DNA of 64,000 bases from Nemertoderma westbladi (lineage: Eukaryota; Xenacoelomorpha; Nemertodermatida; Nemertodermatidae). The stretch is taken from the NCBI GenBank assembly GCA_032718475.1, contig JAUCBJ010008928.1, forward strand, positions 1-64,000, given 5' to 3'. The position numbers and the translations under genes are program-made. Each line of letters starts with the position of its first letter. The first letter of the stretch is position 1. Positions 1 to 12,663 of this stretch are shown here, one piece after another. The notes beneath the pieces are model-generated. The model worked only from the letters and a program-made list of their open reading frames with translations. It made no database searches and had not been told where the DNA came from.

Positions 1-1428
1 CTCGAGATATTGGCTTCCGAAAATTTGCGTTTTTTGAAAAAAACAGAATTTTTGGTGGATAAAAATTTCCGTCGTCCATTTACTCCAAAGTAGTAGATTT
101 TTGGGCTTAACTTTCTGTCTACGGAAGATAGCTATTGAGTAGTACTAAAACATGTTAAAGTTTAAAAAAAAAATAAACAGAGAATTTTGAGAAAATTAAT
201 TTTCCCCAAAGTGGTTTTTTCCGATTTTCCGATTTCCCCCCTTTTTTCCCCCCATTTTCCCCCTCTAAAATTGACCAAGGTCAGGATCTGAAACATTGAA
301 AAGGTAGATCCACCTTCCCTCTGTTGATTAAAAGTGGAACGGTCTCGATCCCATATATAGCAACAGAGCTAGAGCGCTTACGAAATTGGCTCAAATGGCC
401 CAAAATTGGCGCCATAATGTCTACGACTTGCCCATAGCCGAGCACTGAATGCCTTTTGGCTGAAATTTTCAGAGAACATGCCCACAGTAGAGGCGCGTTT
501 GTAGTACAAGTTTCAACCCCATAGGCCTGAAGCTCTATGAGCTAGGGGCTGCGGAATGTCGAAAAATAGCGTTTTTTGATAATTTTTCTGGGAAAAATGG
601 ATTCATTTAAAAATGGCCAATTTTTGAAATCTGAAATTTTGATAGAATGTGCATCATTTATATAGCTAGAAAAAACCCACACGACATTGCGTGGTTTGTA
701 TTTGATTTTTTCGAGAAAATTGAGCCGGAATGAAAAAAAACGTGATTTTTTAAAAATTTTCAATGTTTGACCTTTGACCTTTGACCCTTAAATGTGGAAT
801 TTTTTAAAAAACGAAGCTCAACTTTTCTAACGGGCGGGATGTCTGTCCGCACGCAAAATTTCAGCTTCCGAGCTTTATCCCTTCTGGGTGCTAGTACGAA
901 CTCCGCCGCCAATCCTATATATAGAAACCTGTACAGGGGAAGGTTGGCTTCCTGACTGCGGAAGCCAACAGGTTTACTCTTTATTTTTTTACTTTCTGGA
1001 GATCCGCATATCCAACGAGCGGGCGGATGCTAGGAGGGTGAGAGAAGAGAGAGAGAGAGAGAGAAGGGATATAAGAGGGGGATAGAGTTAGGGAATATGC
1101 AGGTTTTACAAAATCACTGACAGGTGTGTAGGTACACTGTACGGTGTTGTAATAATATTCAAGAATGTAAATAGAATATTAAGTGTAGATATGAACTTCT
1201 GAAGTCTATATAGTAAACCCGCCATCCCTCCCAAATTACATTAATATATTGTATTTTACATAATTGTTTGTCGTCTTATTCCTTGACCCATTGACTACAA
1301 GCCCTGTCAACCCCCTATCTTATCCACATATAATAAATTATTGTATGAATGATATTCAATTGTTATAAGAAATTTGGGTTCCCACATAATAAGCACGAAT
1401 GGACATTGGACAGGGTCATACTGGGGAA

Positions 1429-1510
1429 GGGGGGGGGGGGGGGGGGGTAATAAACATATTATAATTTATAGCCCCAATCCCATCAACACAAGTGTTGATG
1501 AGGATTGGGG
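1429..1510 (+). repeat. G19 tract plus 18-bp hairpin module, monomer 1
   Basis: Nineteen consecutive G (1429-1447) are followed after about 24 AT-rich bases by an inverted repeat at 1472-1510. Its arms CCCCAATCC and GGATTGGGG enclose CATCAACAC and GTGTTGATG, with one bulged A and an AA apex. The same layout recurs in other monomers and, with a different stem, at 8480. Confidence 0.85.
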
Positions 1511-3629
1511 AGAAACACTTTCTATATAAGAATAAATATAGTTTATCTTTGCACTTTGCAGTTTCGTGTCCACCTCCAGTTTCATAGCCAACCTGGAATT
1601 AGGTGCTTCTAACATCTATGTATAATACGTACAATTCCATCATAATGTACCTAAAACATCTTAAAATATGTTTATGCATCTGCTAATACCAAATTCAAGT
1701 TGATACAATAAGATTTACAAGATTTGAAAAAATTAAAAAAAAATTTTTTTTTATCATATATTTGAAATTCCAGAATTGAAAATGCTCTAATTTTTTTTCT
1801 ATTGATTTTAATCGAAAACGGTTTCGAAATTTGGAATCAGCGCATCAATATTTACCAGAAAAAGTGTTTTCGGGCAAAAAATTTTTTTTTGCGCAAATCG
1901 CCAAAAATTGACAAATCTCGTAAGGGGGGTTAGCACCGTGATTTTTGGCCAAAAATAAAAAACGCTGAAATTTGGTGAAAAGTTGCGCAAGAATAAATGG
2001 TATAATAAGTTATTGGACCATTTTCGATAAAAACCACTTTTGGCCAATTTATGGCCAATTTAGTAAAAAAAATTGGCCCTTTTTTAAAAAAGTTTGTCCC
2101 CCCTATGGCCCCTGAAGATACATTTTTTTTATAAAACAATGTATAGTGGATTTGGAGAACTCAAAAAATCAGACAGGCTTCATTTTTTTTTTGGAGCCCC
2201 TAGACCAAGGGTTCTCGAGATATTGGCTTCCGAAAATTTGCGTTTTTTGAAAAAAACGGAATTTTTGGTGGATAAAAATTTCCGTCGTCCATTTACTCCA
2301 AAGTAGTAGATTTTTGGGCTTAACTTTCTGTCTACGGAAGATAGCTATTGAGTAGTACTAAAACATGTTAAAGTTTAAAAAAAAAATAAACAGAGAATTT
2401 TGAGAAAATTAATTTTCCCCAAAGTGGTTTTTTCCGATTTTCCGATTTTCCCCCTTTTTTCCCCCCATTTTCCCCCTCTAAAATTGACCAAGGTCAGGAT
2501 CTGAAACATTGAAAAGGTAGAACCACCTTCCCTCTGTTGATTAAAAGTGGAACGGTCTCGATCCGATATATAGCAACAGAGCTAGAGCGCTTACGAAATT
2601 GGCTCAAATGGCCCAAAATTGGCGCCGTAATGTCTACGACTTGCCCATAGCCGAGCACTGAATGCCTTTTGGCTGAAATTTTCAGAGAACATGCCCACAG
2701 TAGAGGCGCGTTTGTAGTACAAGTTTCAACCCCATAGGCCTAAAGCTCTATGAGCTAGGAGCTGCGGAATGTCGAAAAATAGCGTTTTTTTATAATTTTT
2801 CTGGGAAAAATGGATTCATTTAAAAATGGCCAATTTTTGAAATCTGAAATTTTGATAGAATGTGCATCATTTATATAGCTAGAAAAAACCCACACGACAT
2901 TGCGTGGTTTGTATTTGATTTTTTCGAGAAAATTGAGCCCGAATGAAAAAAAACGTGATTTTTTCAAAATTTTCAATGTTTGACCTTTGACCTTTGACCC
3001 TTAAAGGTGGAATTTTTCAAAAAACGAAGCTCAACTTTTCTAACGGGCGGGATGTCTGTACGCACGCAAAATTTCAGCTTCCGAGGTTTAGCCCTTCTGG
3101 GTGCTAGTACGAACTCCGCCGCCAATCCTATATATAGAAACCTGTACAGGGGAAGGTTGGCTTCCTGACTGCGGAAGCCAACAGGTTTACTCTTTATTTT
3201 TTTACTTTCTGAGAGTCCGCATATCCAACGAGCGGGCGGATGCTAGGGAGGGGGAGAGAAGAGAGAGAGAGAGGGGATATAAGAAGGGGGTAGAGTTAGG
3301 GAATATGCAGGTTTTACAAAATCACTGACAGGTGTGTAGGTACATTGTACGGTGTTGTAATATTATTCAAGAATGTAAATAGAATATTACGTGTAGATAT
3401 GAACTTCTGAAGTCTATATATTAAACCCGCCATCCCTCCCAAATTACATTAATATATTGTATTTTACATAATAGTTTGTCGTCTTATTCCTTGACCTATT
3501 GACTACAAGCCCTGTTAACCCCCTATCTTATCCACATATAACAAATTATTGTATGAATAATATTCAATTGTTATAAGATATTTCGGTACCCACATAATAA
3601 GCATGAATGGACAGGGTCATACTGGGGAA

Positions 3630-3706
3630 GGGGGGGGGGGGGGTAATAAACATATTATATTTTATAGCCCCAATCCCATCAACACAAGTGTTGATGAGGA
3701 TTGGGG
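3630..3706 (+). repeat. G14 tract plus hairpin module, monomer 2
   Basis: The G run (3630-3643) is shorter than in monomers 1 and 3; the hairpin at 3668-3706 has the same stem as the one at 1472. Confidence 0.85.
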
Positions 3707-5840
3707 AGATACACTTTCTATATAAGAATAAATATAGTTTATCTTTGCACTTTGTAGTTTCATGGCCACCTCCAGTTTCATAGCCAACCTGGAATTAAGT
3801 GCTTCTAACATCTTATGTATAATAGGTACAATTCCATCATAATGTACCTAAAACATCTTAAAATATGTTTATGCATCTACTAATACCAAATTCAAGTTGA
3901 TACAATAAGATTTACGAGATTTGAAAAAATTAAAAAAAAAAATTTTTTTCATCATATATTTCAAATTCCAGAATTGAAAATGCTCTAATTTTTTTTCTAT
4001 TGATTTTAATCGAAAACGGTTTCGAAATTTGGAATCAGCGCATCAATATTTACCAGAAAAAGTGTTTTCGGGCAAAAAAATTTTTTTTGCGCAAATCGTC
4101 AAAAATTGACAAATCTCGTAAGGGGGGGTAGCACCGTGATTTTTGGCCAAAAATAAAAAACGCTGAAATTTGGTGAAAAGTTGCGCAAGAATAAATGGTA
4201 TAATAAGTTATTGGACCATTTTCGATAAAAACCACTTTTGGCCAATTTATGGCCAATTTAGTAAAAAAAATTGGCCCTTTTTAAAAAAAGTTTGTCCCCC
4301 CTATGGCCCCTGAAGATTAATTTTTTTTATAAAACAATGTATAGTGGATTTGTAGAACTCAAAAAATCAGACAGGCTTCATTTTTTTTTTGGAGCCCCTA
4401 GACCAAGGGTTCTCGAGATATTGGCTCCCGAATATTTGCGTTTTTTGAAAAAAAACGGAATTTTTGGTGGACAAAAATTTCCGTCGTCCATTTACTCCAA
4501 AGTAGTAGATTTTTGGGCTTAACTTTCTGTCTACAGAAGGTAGCTATTGAGTAGTACTAAAACATGTTAAAGTTTAAAAAAAAAATAAACAGAGAATTTT
4601 GAGAAAATTAATTTTCCCCAAAGTGGTTTTTTCCGATTTTCCGATTTTCCCCCTTTTTCCCCCCCATTTTCCCCCTCTAAAATTGACCAAGGTCAGGATC
4701 TGAAACATTGAGAAGGTAGATCCACCTTCCCTCTGTTGATTAAAAGTGGAACGGTCTCGATCCTATATATAGCAACAGAGCTAGAGCGCTTACAAAATTG
4801 GCTCAAATGGCCCAAAATTGGCGCCGTAATGTCTACGACTTGCCCATAGCCGAGCACTGAATGCCTTTTGGCTGAAATTTTCAGAGAACATGCCCACAGT
4901 AGAGGCGCGTTTGTAGTACAGGTTTTAACCCCATAGGCCTAAAGCTCTATGAGCTAGGGGCTGCGGAATGTCGAAAAATAGCGTTTTTTGATAATTTTTC
5001 TGGGAAAAATGGATTCATTTAAAAATGGCCAATTTTTGAAATCTGAAATTTTGATAGAATGTGCATCATTTATATAGCTAGAAAAAACCCACACGACATT
5101 GCGTGGTTTGTATTTGATTTTTTCGAGAAAATTGAGCCGGAATGAAAAAAAACGTGATTTTTTCAAAATTTTCAATGTTTGACCTTTGACCTTTGACCCT
5201 TAAAGGTGGAATTTTTCAAAAAACGAAGCTCAACTTTTCTAACGGGCGGGATGTCTGTACGCACGCAAAATTTCAGCTTCCGAGGTTTAGCCCTTCTGGG
5301 TGCTAGTACGAACTCCGCCGACAATCCTATATATAGAAACCTGTACAGGGGAAGGTTGGCTTCCTGACTGCGGAAGCCAACAGGTTTACTCTTTATTTTT
5401 TTACTTTCTGAGAGTCCGCATATCCAACGAGCGGGCGGATGCTAGGAGGGTGAGAGAAGAGAGAGAGAGAGAGAGAAGGGATATAAGAGGGGGATAGAGT
5501 TAGGGAATATGCAGGTTTTACAAAATCACTGACAGGTGTGTAGGTACACTGTACGGTGTTGTAATAATATTCAAGAATGTAAATAGAATATTAAGTGTAG
5601 ATATGAACTTCTGAAGTCTATATAGTAAACCCGCCATCCCTCCCAAATTACATTAATATATTGTATTTTACATAATTGTTTGTCGTCTTATTCCTTGACC
5701 CATTGACTACAAGCCCTGTCAACCCCCTATCTTATCCACATATAATAAATTATTGTATGAATGATATTCAATTGTTATAAGAAATTTGGGTTCCCACATA
5801 ATAAGCACGAATGGACATTGGACAGGGTCATACTGGGGAA

Positions 5841-5920
5841 GGGGGGGGGGGGGGGGGTAATAAACATATTATAATTTATAGCCCCAATCCCATCAACACA
5901 AGTGTTGATGAGGATTGGGG
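5841..5920 (+). repeat. G17 tract plus hairpin module, monomer 3
   Basis: The G run is 5841-5857 and the hairpin 5882-5920. Flanks match monomer 1 rather than monomer 2, which fits the dimeric array. Confidence 0.85.
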
Positions 5921-7640
5921 AGAAACACTTTCTATATAAGAATAAATATAGTTTATCTTTGCACTTTGCAGTTTCGTGTCCACCTCCAGTTTCATAGCCA
6001 ACCTGGAATTAGGTGCTTCTAACATCTATGTATAATACGTACAATTCCATCATAATGTACCTAAAACATCTTAAAATATGTTTATGCATCTGCTAATACC
6101 AAATTCAAGTTGATACAATAAGATTTACAAGATTTGAAAAAATTAAAAAAAAATTTTTTTTTATCATATATTTGAAATTCCAGAATTGAAAATGCTCTAA
6201 TTTTTTTTCTATTGATTTTAATCGAAAACGGTTTCGAAATTTGGAATCAGCGCATCAATATTTACCAGAAAAAGTGTTTTCGGGCAAAAAATTTTTTTTT
6301 GCGCAAATCGCCAAAAATTGACAAATCTCGTAAGGGGGGTTAGCACCGTGATTTTTGGCCAAAAATAAAAAACGCTGAAATTTGGTGAAAAGTTGCGCAA
6401 GAATAAATGGTATAATAAGTTATTGGACCATTTTCGATAAAAACCACTTTTGGCCAATTTATGGCCAATTTAGTAAAAAAAATTGGCCCTTTTTTAAAAA
6501 AGTTTGTCCCCCCTATGGCCCCTGAAGATACATTTTTTTTATAAAACAATGTATAGTGGATTTGGAGAACTCAAAAAATCAGACAGGCTTCATTTTTTTT
6601 TTGGAGCCCCTAGACCAAGGGTTCTCGAGATATTGGCTTCCGAAAATTTGCGTTTTTTGAAAAAAACGGAATTTTTGGTGGATAAAAATTTCCGTCGTCC
6701 ATTTACTCCAAAGTAGTAGATTTTTGGGCTTAACTTTCTGTCTACGGAAGATAGCTATTGAGTAGTACTAAAACATGTTAAAGTTTAAAAAAAAAATAAA
6801 CAGAGAATTTTGAGAAAATTAATTTTCCCCAAAGTGGTTTTTTCCGATTTTCCGATTTTCCCCCTTTTTTCCCCCCATTTTCCCCCTCTAAAATTGACCA
6901 AGGTCAGGATCTGAAACATTGAAAAGGTAGAACCACCTTCCCTCTGTTGATTAAAAGTGGAACGGTCTCGATCCGATATATAGCAACAGAGCTAGAGCGC
7001 TTACGAAATTGGCTCAAATGGCCCAAAATTGGCGCCGTAATGTCTACGACTTGCCCATAGCCGAGCACTGAATGCCTTTTGGCTGAAATTTTCAGAGAAC
7101 ATGCCCACAGTAGAGGCGCGTTTGTAGTACAAGTTTCAACCCCATAGGCCTAAAGCTCTATGAGCTAGGAGCTGCGGAATGTCGAAAAATAGCGTTTTTT
7201 TATAATTTTTCTGGGAAAAATGGATTCATTTAAAAATGGCCAATTTTTGAAATCTGAAATTTTGATAGAATGTGCATCATTTATATAGCTAGAAAAAACC
7301 CACACGACATTGCGTGGTTTGTATTTGATTTTTTCGAGAAAATTGAGCCCGAATGAAAAAAAACGTGATTTTTTCAAAATTTTCAATGTTTGACCTTTGA
7401 CCTTTGACCCTTAAAGGTGGAATTTTTCAAAAAACGAAGCTCAACTTTTCTAACGGGCGGGATGTCTGTACGCACGCAAAATTTCAGCTTCCGAGGTTTA
7501 GCCCTTCTGGGTGCTAGTACGAACTCCGCCGCCAATCCTATATATAGAAACCTGTACAGGGGAAGGTTGGCTTCCTGACTGCGGAAGCCAACAGGTTTAC
7601 TCTTTATTTTTTTACTTTCTGAGAGTCCGCATATCCAACA

Positions 7641-8479
7641 AGGGGTGCGGGTGCTAGGGGAGGGAGGGTGGTAGACAGAGAGGGGGGGGGGGGGGGGGTG
7701 GTCGGTATAGAAACGGAGGAATAGAAAAGCCAGCAGCAATAGAGGAAAATCAGCCTCTCCCACCTCTCTTGATACTCCCCAAATACTTACACAAATATCG
7801 CATTACTGTATTAGTACATAGAACCACACTCATGTCTGCCAGTCCATGTTACTGTGTTAGTCTTAGTAGTAGTCTCAAATGTCCCGCCTTGTAACGTCAG
7901 TTTGTGGTGGCTTAATTATCTCTTAATAATTTCATTATTAAGATTCTTTGTTTTATAAGAATTAATATCTTATTTATATTATTAAAAAAAACCAAATAAG
8001 CAATAATCATATATATTATTACATTATCAGTACTTTAATAGGAACACAGGGTATATCCATTATCGATTCTGTACACCAAATATGCATCCTAAACATCATA
8101 AAGCTAATACAGTAGGTTATTAACATTATTAATATTATTACTGTTCTGAAATTCCGCAATAATTAGTTTTACCCATAACAACTATTAATGTACCGTACCG
8201 ACATACAGCACCACAAGTTTGCTGCCTAGGGCCTATACATACTAAATAAAATTCGGCTGTGCCATCTTTCAGTAACATTTACGATGTCAGTATAATATCA
8301 AAGCTGTAAAAAAATTAATATTATGATGAAACATATACGTTTCACAAACAATTCGAATTCACAAACAATTTTAATATTGGACTAGACTGTGAAGTTCTGT
8401 TCAAATAAGAGTGCGATTTAAATGGAATTGTTGGAAACTGAAATCCACAATTTACTAATTGTTAGGCCGAAAGTAAGGA
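7641..8479. other. Array edge and AT-rich sequence without a gene
   Basis: Monomer similarity breaks off near 7640, just before the position of the GA microsatellite. A G17 tract (7682-7698) follows. The rest is AT-rich with no credible reading frame. A minus-strand frame at 7383-7763 runs across the monomer and the G run and is not a gene. Confidence 0.6.
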
Positions 8480-8567
8480 GGGGGGGGGGGGGGGGGGTAG
8501 AATTCCTTATTAGAGATTAGCCCCAATGTCCCTCTCGTCAACCCAAGGTGTTGACGGGACATTGGGG
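8480..8567 (+). repeat. Diverged G18 tract plus hairpin module
   Basis: Eighteen G (8480-8497) are followed by 8521-8567, an inverted repeat with outer arms CCCCAATGTCC and GGACATTGGGG and inner arms CGTCAAC and GTTGACG. It matches the monomer module in order and spacing, but several stem pairs have changed on both sides, so the fold rather than the sequence is kept. It lies about 840 bp beyond the array edge and may mark an older monomer. Confidence 0.75.
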
Positions 8568-9100
8568 ATCTTGTTTAGTACCAAAAATATTTCAAATTTT
8601 ATTTAAAACCAACAAAAAAATATATCAAAGAATGAAAACTAAATTTTACTGTGTAACAAAATAATTACTGTAAGTATTTGCATTAAAATAAAAAATTTAT
8701 TTGCATAATTATCACAAAAGCACCTTTTTTATTCTTTGCTTTTGTAAATACAGCTAAAAGATATATCAGTATTTCTACAAAATGCAAAATAATTTATTAA
8801 ACAAATTTTAATTATGAAATATAACAATATATTTATGGTATATAGCTATAGCTGTTTATACTATTAATATATTTACATAATATAATAAATATTATTATTA
8901 TTTAGTATAATATTATATTAAAGATTCAATACTAAATTGTGAATTTAATTTGTTCAATTAATAAAATATTTTCTGCTCATGGTAATATACAGTAGGACCA
9001 CAAATAATTAATACATGGGCATACATTTAATCCAATACGACGTCATAAATGTTAACACAGTAACTGAATAAAGGCACAGGTTATATATAAGTCAATCGAT
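8568..9100. other. AT-rich intergenic sequence
   Basis: Very AT-rich, with many short runs of TTATTA and ATATTA. I see no gene, strong repeat or recognisable element. Confidence 0.6.
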
Positions 9101-9830
9101 AGACAATAACAAAATTAAAAAGCATTAAATAACGCGTTGGTTTGGTATCCCTACCCGGATGCGGTTTGGATGAAACGAAGACATGAAAGTTAAAAACTCA
9201 ATGAACCAAAGCGTGTCTGGTCGACTGATGGACACCGAAGCACTCGCGAATTTAAACTGGGGATCCCAACTCGCTCCGGAGCGCAACCCATAATAACTCA
9301 TCGCTTGCTGTTGCACTGAATTGCTCTACCGCAGTTGACCCACGAAAGTTTTGCACTTTGTATTTCAGTATTTCATGCCGCTGATTCTAGAGCCTAAGAT
9401 TTCATCCGGTAAACGTTGCAAGTACCATAAACCATGCGCTGTAATCGTACCGATACCACGAAGTATCTTTAGTTTCACATGCATGTTTGCTTTTAGCGAA
9501 GTCCTGCTTACATATACGTACAATGCGATTGGAACTACCGGTAGTTTTCCCACCGGAATCGAGCATGCCCAGTAGGCCCAATTTTGCATCCTTCAGCATT
9601 GCGTCGGAGAAACGAGGCGAAGGGCCGGAAGTCGCGATGATAGAGTTCCAGTACGACCCTCTCTCGACCTTGGCCGTCCAGACTGCCAGAGATATGCGAG
9701 AATGTTATCGCAAACGTGCTGGCACCCAGTCCGCCAGTTTGTGTCATCAACGTTGAAGACTAAGCAGTCATTTATGTGCAGAAGGAGACGATTCGTTAGG
9801 ATAAGCTGCAAGTGATCCCCACCTCATAGG
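9101..9830. other. GC-richer block of unknown nature
   Basis: Base composition shifts to roughly even GC, and modest open frames occur on both strands (9351-9756 plus; 9125-9811 minus) without recognisable domains. The minus frames overlap in different phases, as expected either of a frameshifted old coding sequence or of chance. I do not call a gene. Confidence 0.4.
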
Positions 9831-10550
9831 GATCCTCGGATATAAGGATTACAGGATTACAACTTCCAAACTTGAGGTTTAGAACTGCAGTAGGCCTATA
9901 ATGCAGGCAGATTGTCTCATGAGTTTACTAAAATCCTGAGGTTATTAGCCAAATGCGTGAATGTGGATTGGTTAGGCCTACTGAAAGAACATGAGAAAAC
10001 AAAAATGCTAGGCCTAGTACAATCACAGTAGCAGTATTAGGCTCACTAAAAATTAACAAATAATAAATGAAATACTGAAATAGGCCTAAATTTAATTATA
10101 CAACAACCGTCAGACCATACCTGCCTGCCTGCATACAGCGTACCAAACCTGATAACATGCAGACAAGCCTAGAATACAAGTGAAATGTATAGTACAGTAG
10201 TAGGCAGGTAGGCCTACTGTAGTAAGGCCTGTGAAAGTACAGGCGGTGGTACGCTACTGGCAGTACTGCAGCAGGCGTTCCAGTGGAGGGGCAGACCGGT
10301 ATATAAAATCAAACACTACCAGTAACTGCAGTGAACTGCTACACAGCCATCATTCTTGCCCAAGGCGCCTTGTCCCTGCCTCACACTACAAAAAGTGTTG
10401 CCGTCACTAGGATACAAATTATATGTTATTGGCTAGAGCTGTACCATTGGTTGGCTTTGGCTATGTGTTTGATGTAGGCCATCATGTTATGATATTCAAA
10501 TGGATTGATGGAGGGAATTTCAAAATGGTCAAATAATACAACAATAATGA
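9831..10550. other. Intergenic sequence rich in AGGCCT
   Basis: The hexamer AGGCCT and its TAGGCCTA extensions recur repeatedly between about 9890 and 10225. No reading frame of note is present. Confidence 0.5.
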
Positions 10551-12370
10551 AACTTTTAATACGATGTGCAATTATAAAAATCGCTGTAACTCTGGTGCAA
10601 CACGACCGTATTCGATGAAATTTTCATTGTTACGTACGGAAATTAATGCGTTTAGAATTGCTATACTCAATATATTTATAATCGGTATGATTTTTAAACT
10701 ATAAGAGTTTAAGAGCCGGGAATTGCCAAATTGTGGCTACGTAAGCCAGATTTGACCACAAAATTGACCAGGTTCGTGCAACTCTTGAAAATTTTGGAAT
10801 ATGTCAATTTTGTTCTATTATCATGTTCTATAAATGACCAAAGTTAAAAAAAATATAATTCCTAGGAAGTTGTTTTATTTTTTATAAATATGTAATTTTG
10901 TGGTGAAAATTGGTTAATTTCGTTAAAAATCAGTGAAAAATTGACGGTTTGGAGTAAAATTGGGTGGGTTGGGCCAACTCATATAAATAGTTGCCAGCGT
11001 CATTTTTCTTACCCTAAAACGTTCTTTAATTGAGCACAGTTTTAGAAAATATAATTCCTAGGAAGTTCTTAAACTAAAGCTCAGACTTTCAAAAAGACGG
11101 CCATTTAACGGACTTTTTTTATTTGTCTGTCATACCTACACACAACGTTGAAATCGAAAATGGCATGCATATTCGGATTCAGCACACCAAAATGTACCTA
11201 TATAGTATATTTTGAGGTAATCTGAGGCTAAAATAAAAAAAAATGAAAAAATGAAAAAAAATTTCGCCAAAATTTGCCAAACTTCCAAAAATACTTAACT
11301 TGCTCAGATTTTCATGAAATTTGGTACGGATGTGCCCAAAGCAATTCTAAGAAACTAATTTGAAGGATTTACGGAAAAATGCAATTTAAGCCGATATATC
11401 GCATTTTGAGTGCCTAATTTTAGGCTAAATTTCAAGAAAATACAGATTTCCTAAGTTTGGCCCTTATTTACTACAAGAAGCAAAAACTTTTTGTATTAAG
11501 ATTAAATGGATAAAATGTAGAGCTATCTTATCCATCTGTGATGTTAAAGTTTCAGAAAAATATAAGCAGACAATTCCGAGAAAACCACTTTCTACCAAAA
11601 CCTATTTTGTCAACTTCCAAAATTACCATTTTTCGGCCCCAATTTCCGGCCCTTAATATTCAGGCAACGCACAATACCAATAACAGTAATGGAACTCCCA
11701 TCTTCCCTCTATATAACGCAAGTGGAACGGTTTCCTTCTAATTAAAAGATACAGAGTTATAACGATTTAAAAATTGTCAAAAATATCCAAATTTGGCCCA
11801 AAATTGGCCAAAAGTTAAATTATTGGCATACTGTTAAATATTTTTGGCCAATATTTTGACCCGATGAACAACTGTATTGGATATGTATTCGGTATGAGTT
11901 TCAATCGAAATGGCCAAGCTGCTTTGGTGATAGCGAGAAAACAATGTAAAAATTTACCATTTTGATAATTTTTGGGTAAAATTAAAATGTGGCCAAAATG
12001 GCCAAATTTGGCTAAACGAAATTTTTTAATGAAACTTGCAAATTTATCCGCGCACAAAGTCTCGGGAGAACATTTGAAGATTTCAGTCGCCTTCACTCCG
12101 AATTTAATCATTTAGTGCTAGAAGTTTCCAAATTGGGGCAAAAATCCACATTTGGTGGCCAATTTGGAAATGTTGCGAAACTAAATTGAAAAAACAAAAC
12201 CGTACAAAATTCTTAGAATAACAAAAACTACAAACGTGGCTAATTTCAGAGAATATAATTCCTAGGAAGTTGTAAAACGCCCCGAGTAAGCTCCACTTTC
12301 TATATACTAATGTTGGAACGCCTACGCCCGGTGTGGGAGAATCCTCACGAAGGATCCTCCCACGTTGTGT
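10551..12370 (+). repeat. Diverged relative of the 2.2-kb monomer
   Basis: The stretch is full of the AAATTGG/CCAAATT phrases seen in the array. The landmark TTCCCTCT...GTGGAACGGT at 11703-11731 matches monomer position about 316-343. A hairpin follows at 12333-12363, 611 bp after GTGGAACGGT, against 609 bp in monomer 1. The two hairpins share a 7-base loop and a preceding CTATATA-like phrase, but their stems differ. The phrase ATAATTCCTAGGAAGTT occurs three times (near 10856, 11051 and 12256). This is an old single copy in the same orientation as the array. Confidence 0.6.
12333..12363 (+). repeat. Hairpin with 12-bp stem, 7-base loop
   Basis: GTGGGAGAATCC and GGATCCTCCCAC pair with one mismatch around TCACGAA. 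It occupies the place of the GTTGGCTTCC hairpin (943-969) of the array monomer. Confidence 0.7.
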
Positions 12371-12663
12371 TGTTTTTAGATTTACATAAGAACCGCATAT
12401 CCGACTAGGGGAAACACATTGTGGTATAAGTCCTACATCCTCTGGTTTTACTAAAACGCCCAGCTTCTCCAATTTATCACATTCGTCTTGTAATTCAGAT
12501 AAATTGTTTGAATTACAAAATGGTGTTCTGCCTTTGGCTTGAGGTGGGAGAACTGGTCCAATGTTAATGTTTGCTCGAATTCGACCACTGTAATATTGTA
12601 GGCTTCAATGTCTGGATTAAATACATGATCGTATTTCAAGAGCAATTCTTAAAATTTTTGCCT
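12364..12663 (-). pseudogene. Ty3/gypsy-like pol fragment (protease-RT junction)
   Basis: On the minus strand one frame gives KYDHVFNPDIEAYN. A shift near 12590 leads into a second frame with INIGPVLPPQAKGRTPFC and then LEKLGVLVKPEDVGLIPQ. The order 'VFNP.I..YNG', 'GPVLPPQ.KGR', 'LE..GV...PED' is that of the stretch just upstream of and entering the RT domain in Ty3/gypsy-like polyproteins. The fragment is short, frameshifted and lacks any catalytic motif. Its 3' end runs into the diverged 2.2-kb repeat. Family assignment rests on motif order recalled from related elements. Confidence 0.6.

Larger units (their letters stand above)
1..7640. repeat. Tandem array of 2.2-kb monomers with 4.41-kb dimer periodicity
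   Basis: The sequence at base 1 recurs at 2214, 4412 and 6624, giving monomers of 2213, 2198 and 2212 bp plus a partial fourth that ends near 7640. Bases from about 1010 to 3215 match about 5420 to 7625 almost perfectly (offset 4410), whereas neighbouring monomers differ by substitutions and small indels, so the array has an A-B-A-B higher-order structure. Each monomer holds T-rich and A-rich blocks, a GA microsatellite, a GTTGGCTTCC/GGAAGCCAAC hairpin (943-969 in the first), a long G run and a second hairpin. The short reading frames inside recur only because the DNA recurs; none looks like a gene. Collapse or false duplication during assembly cannot be excluded. Confidence 0.95.

Noticed and set aside
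542-7386. Recurring short frames (65-83 codons) in every 2.2-kb monomer
   Set aside because: They recur because the DNA is a tandem repeat; their composition follows T-rich and A-rich tracts, they occur on both strands, and no domain is visible.
7383-7763. 126-codon Pro-rich minus frame
   Set aside because: It crosses a monomer end and a G17 run; the proline stretch is the homopolymer.
9101-9830. Protein-coding gene in the GC-richer block
   Set aside because: Frames on both strands overlap in several phases, none has recognisable motifs, and no splice pattern was convincing.
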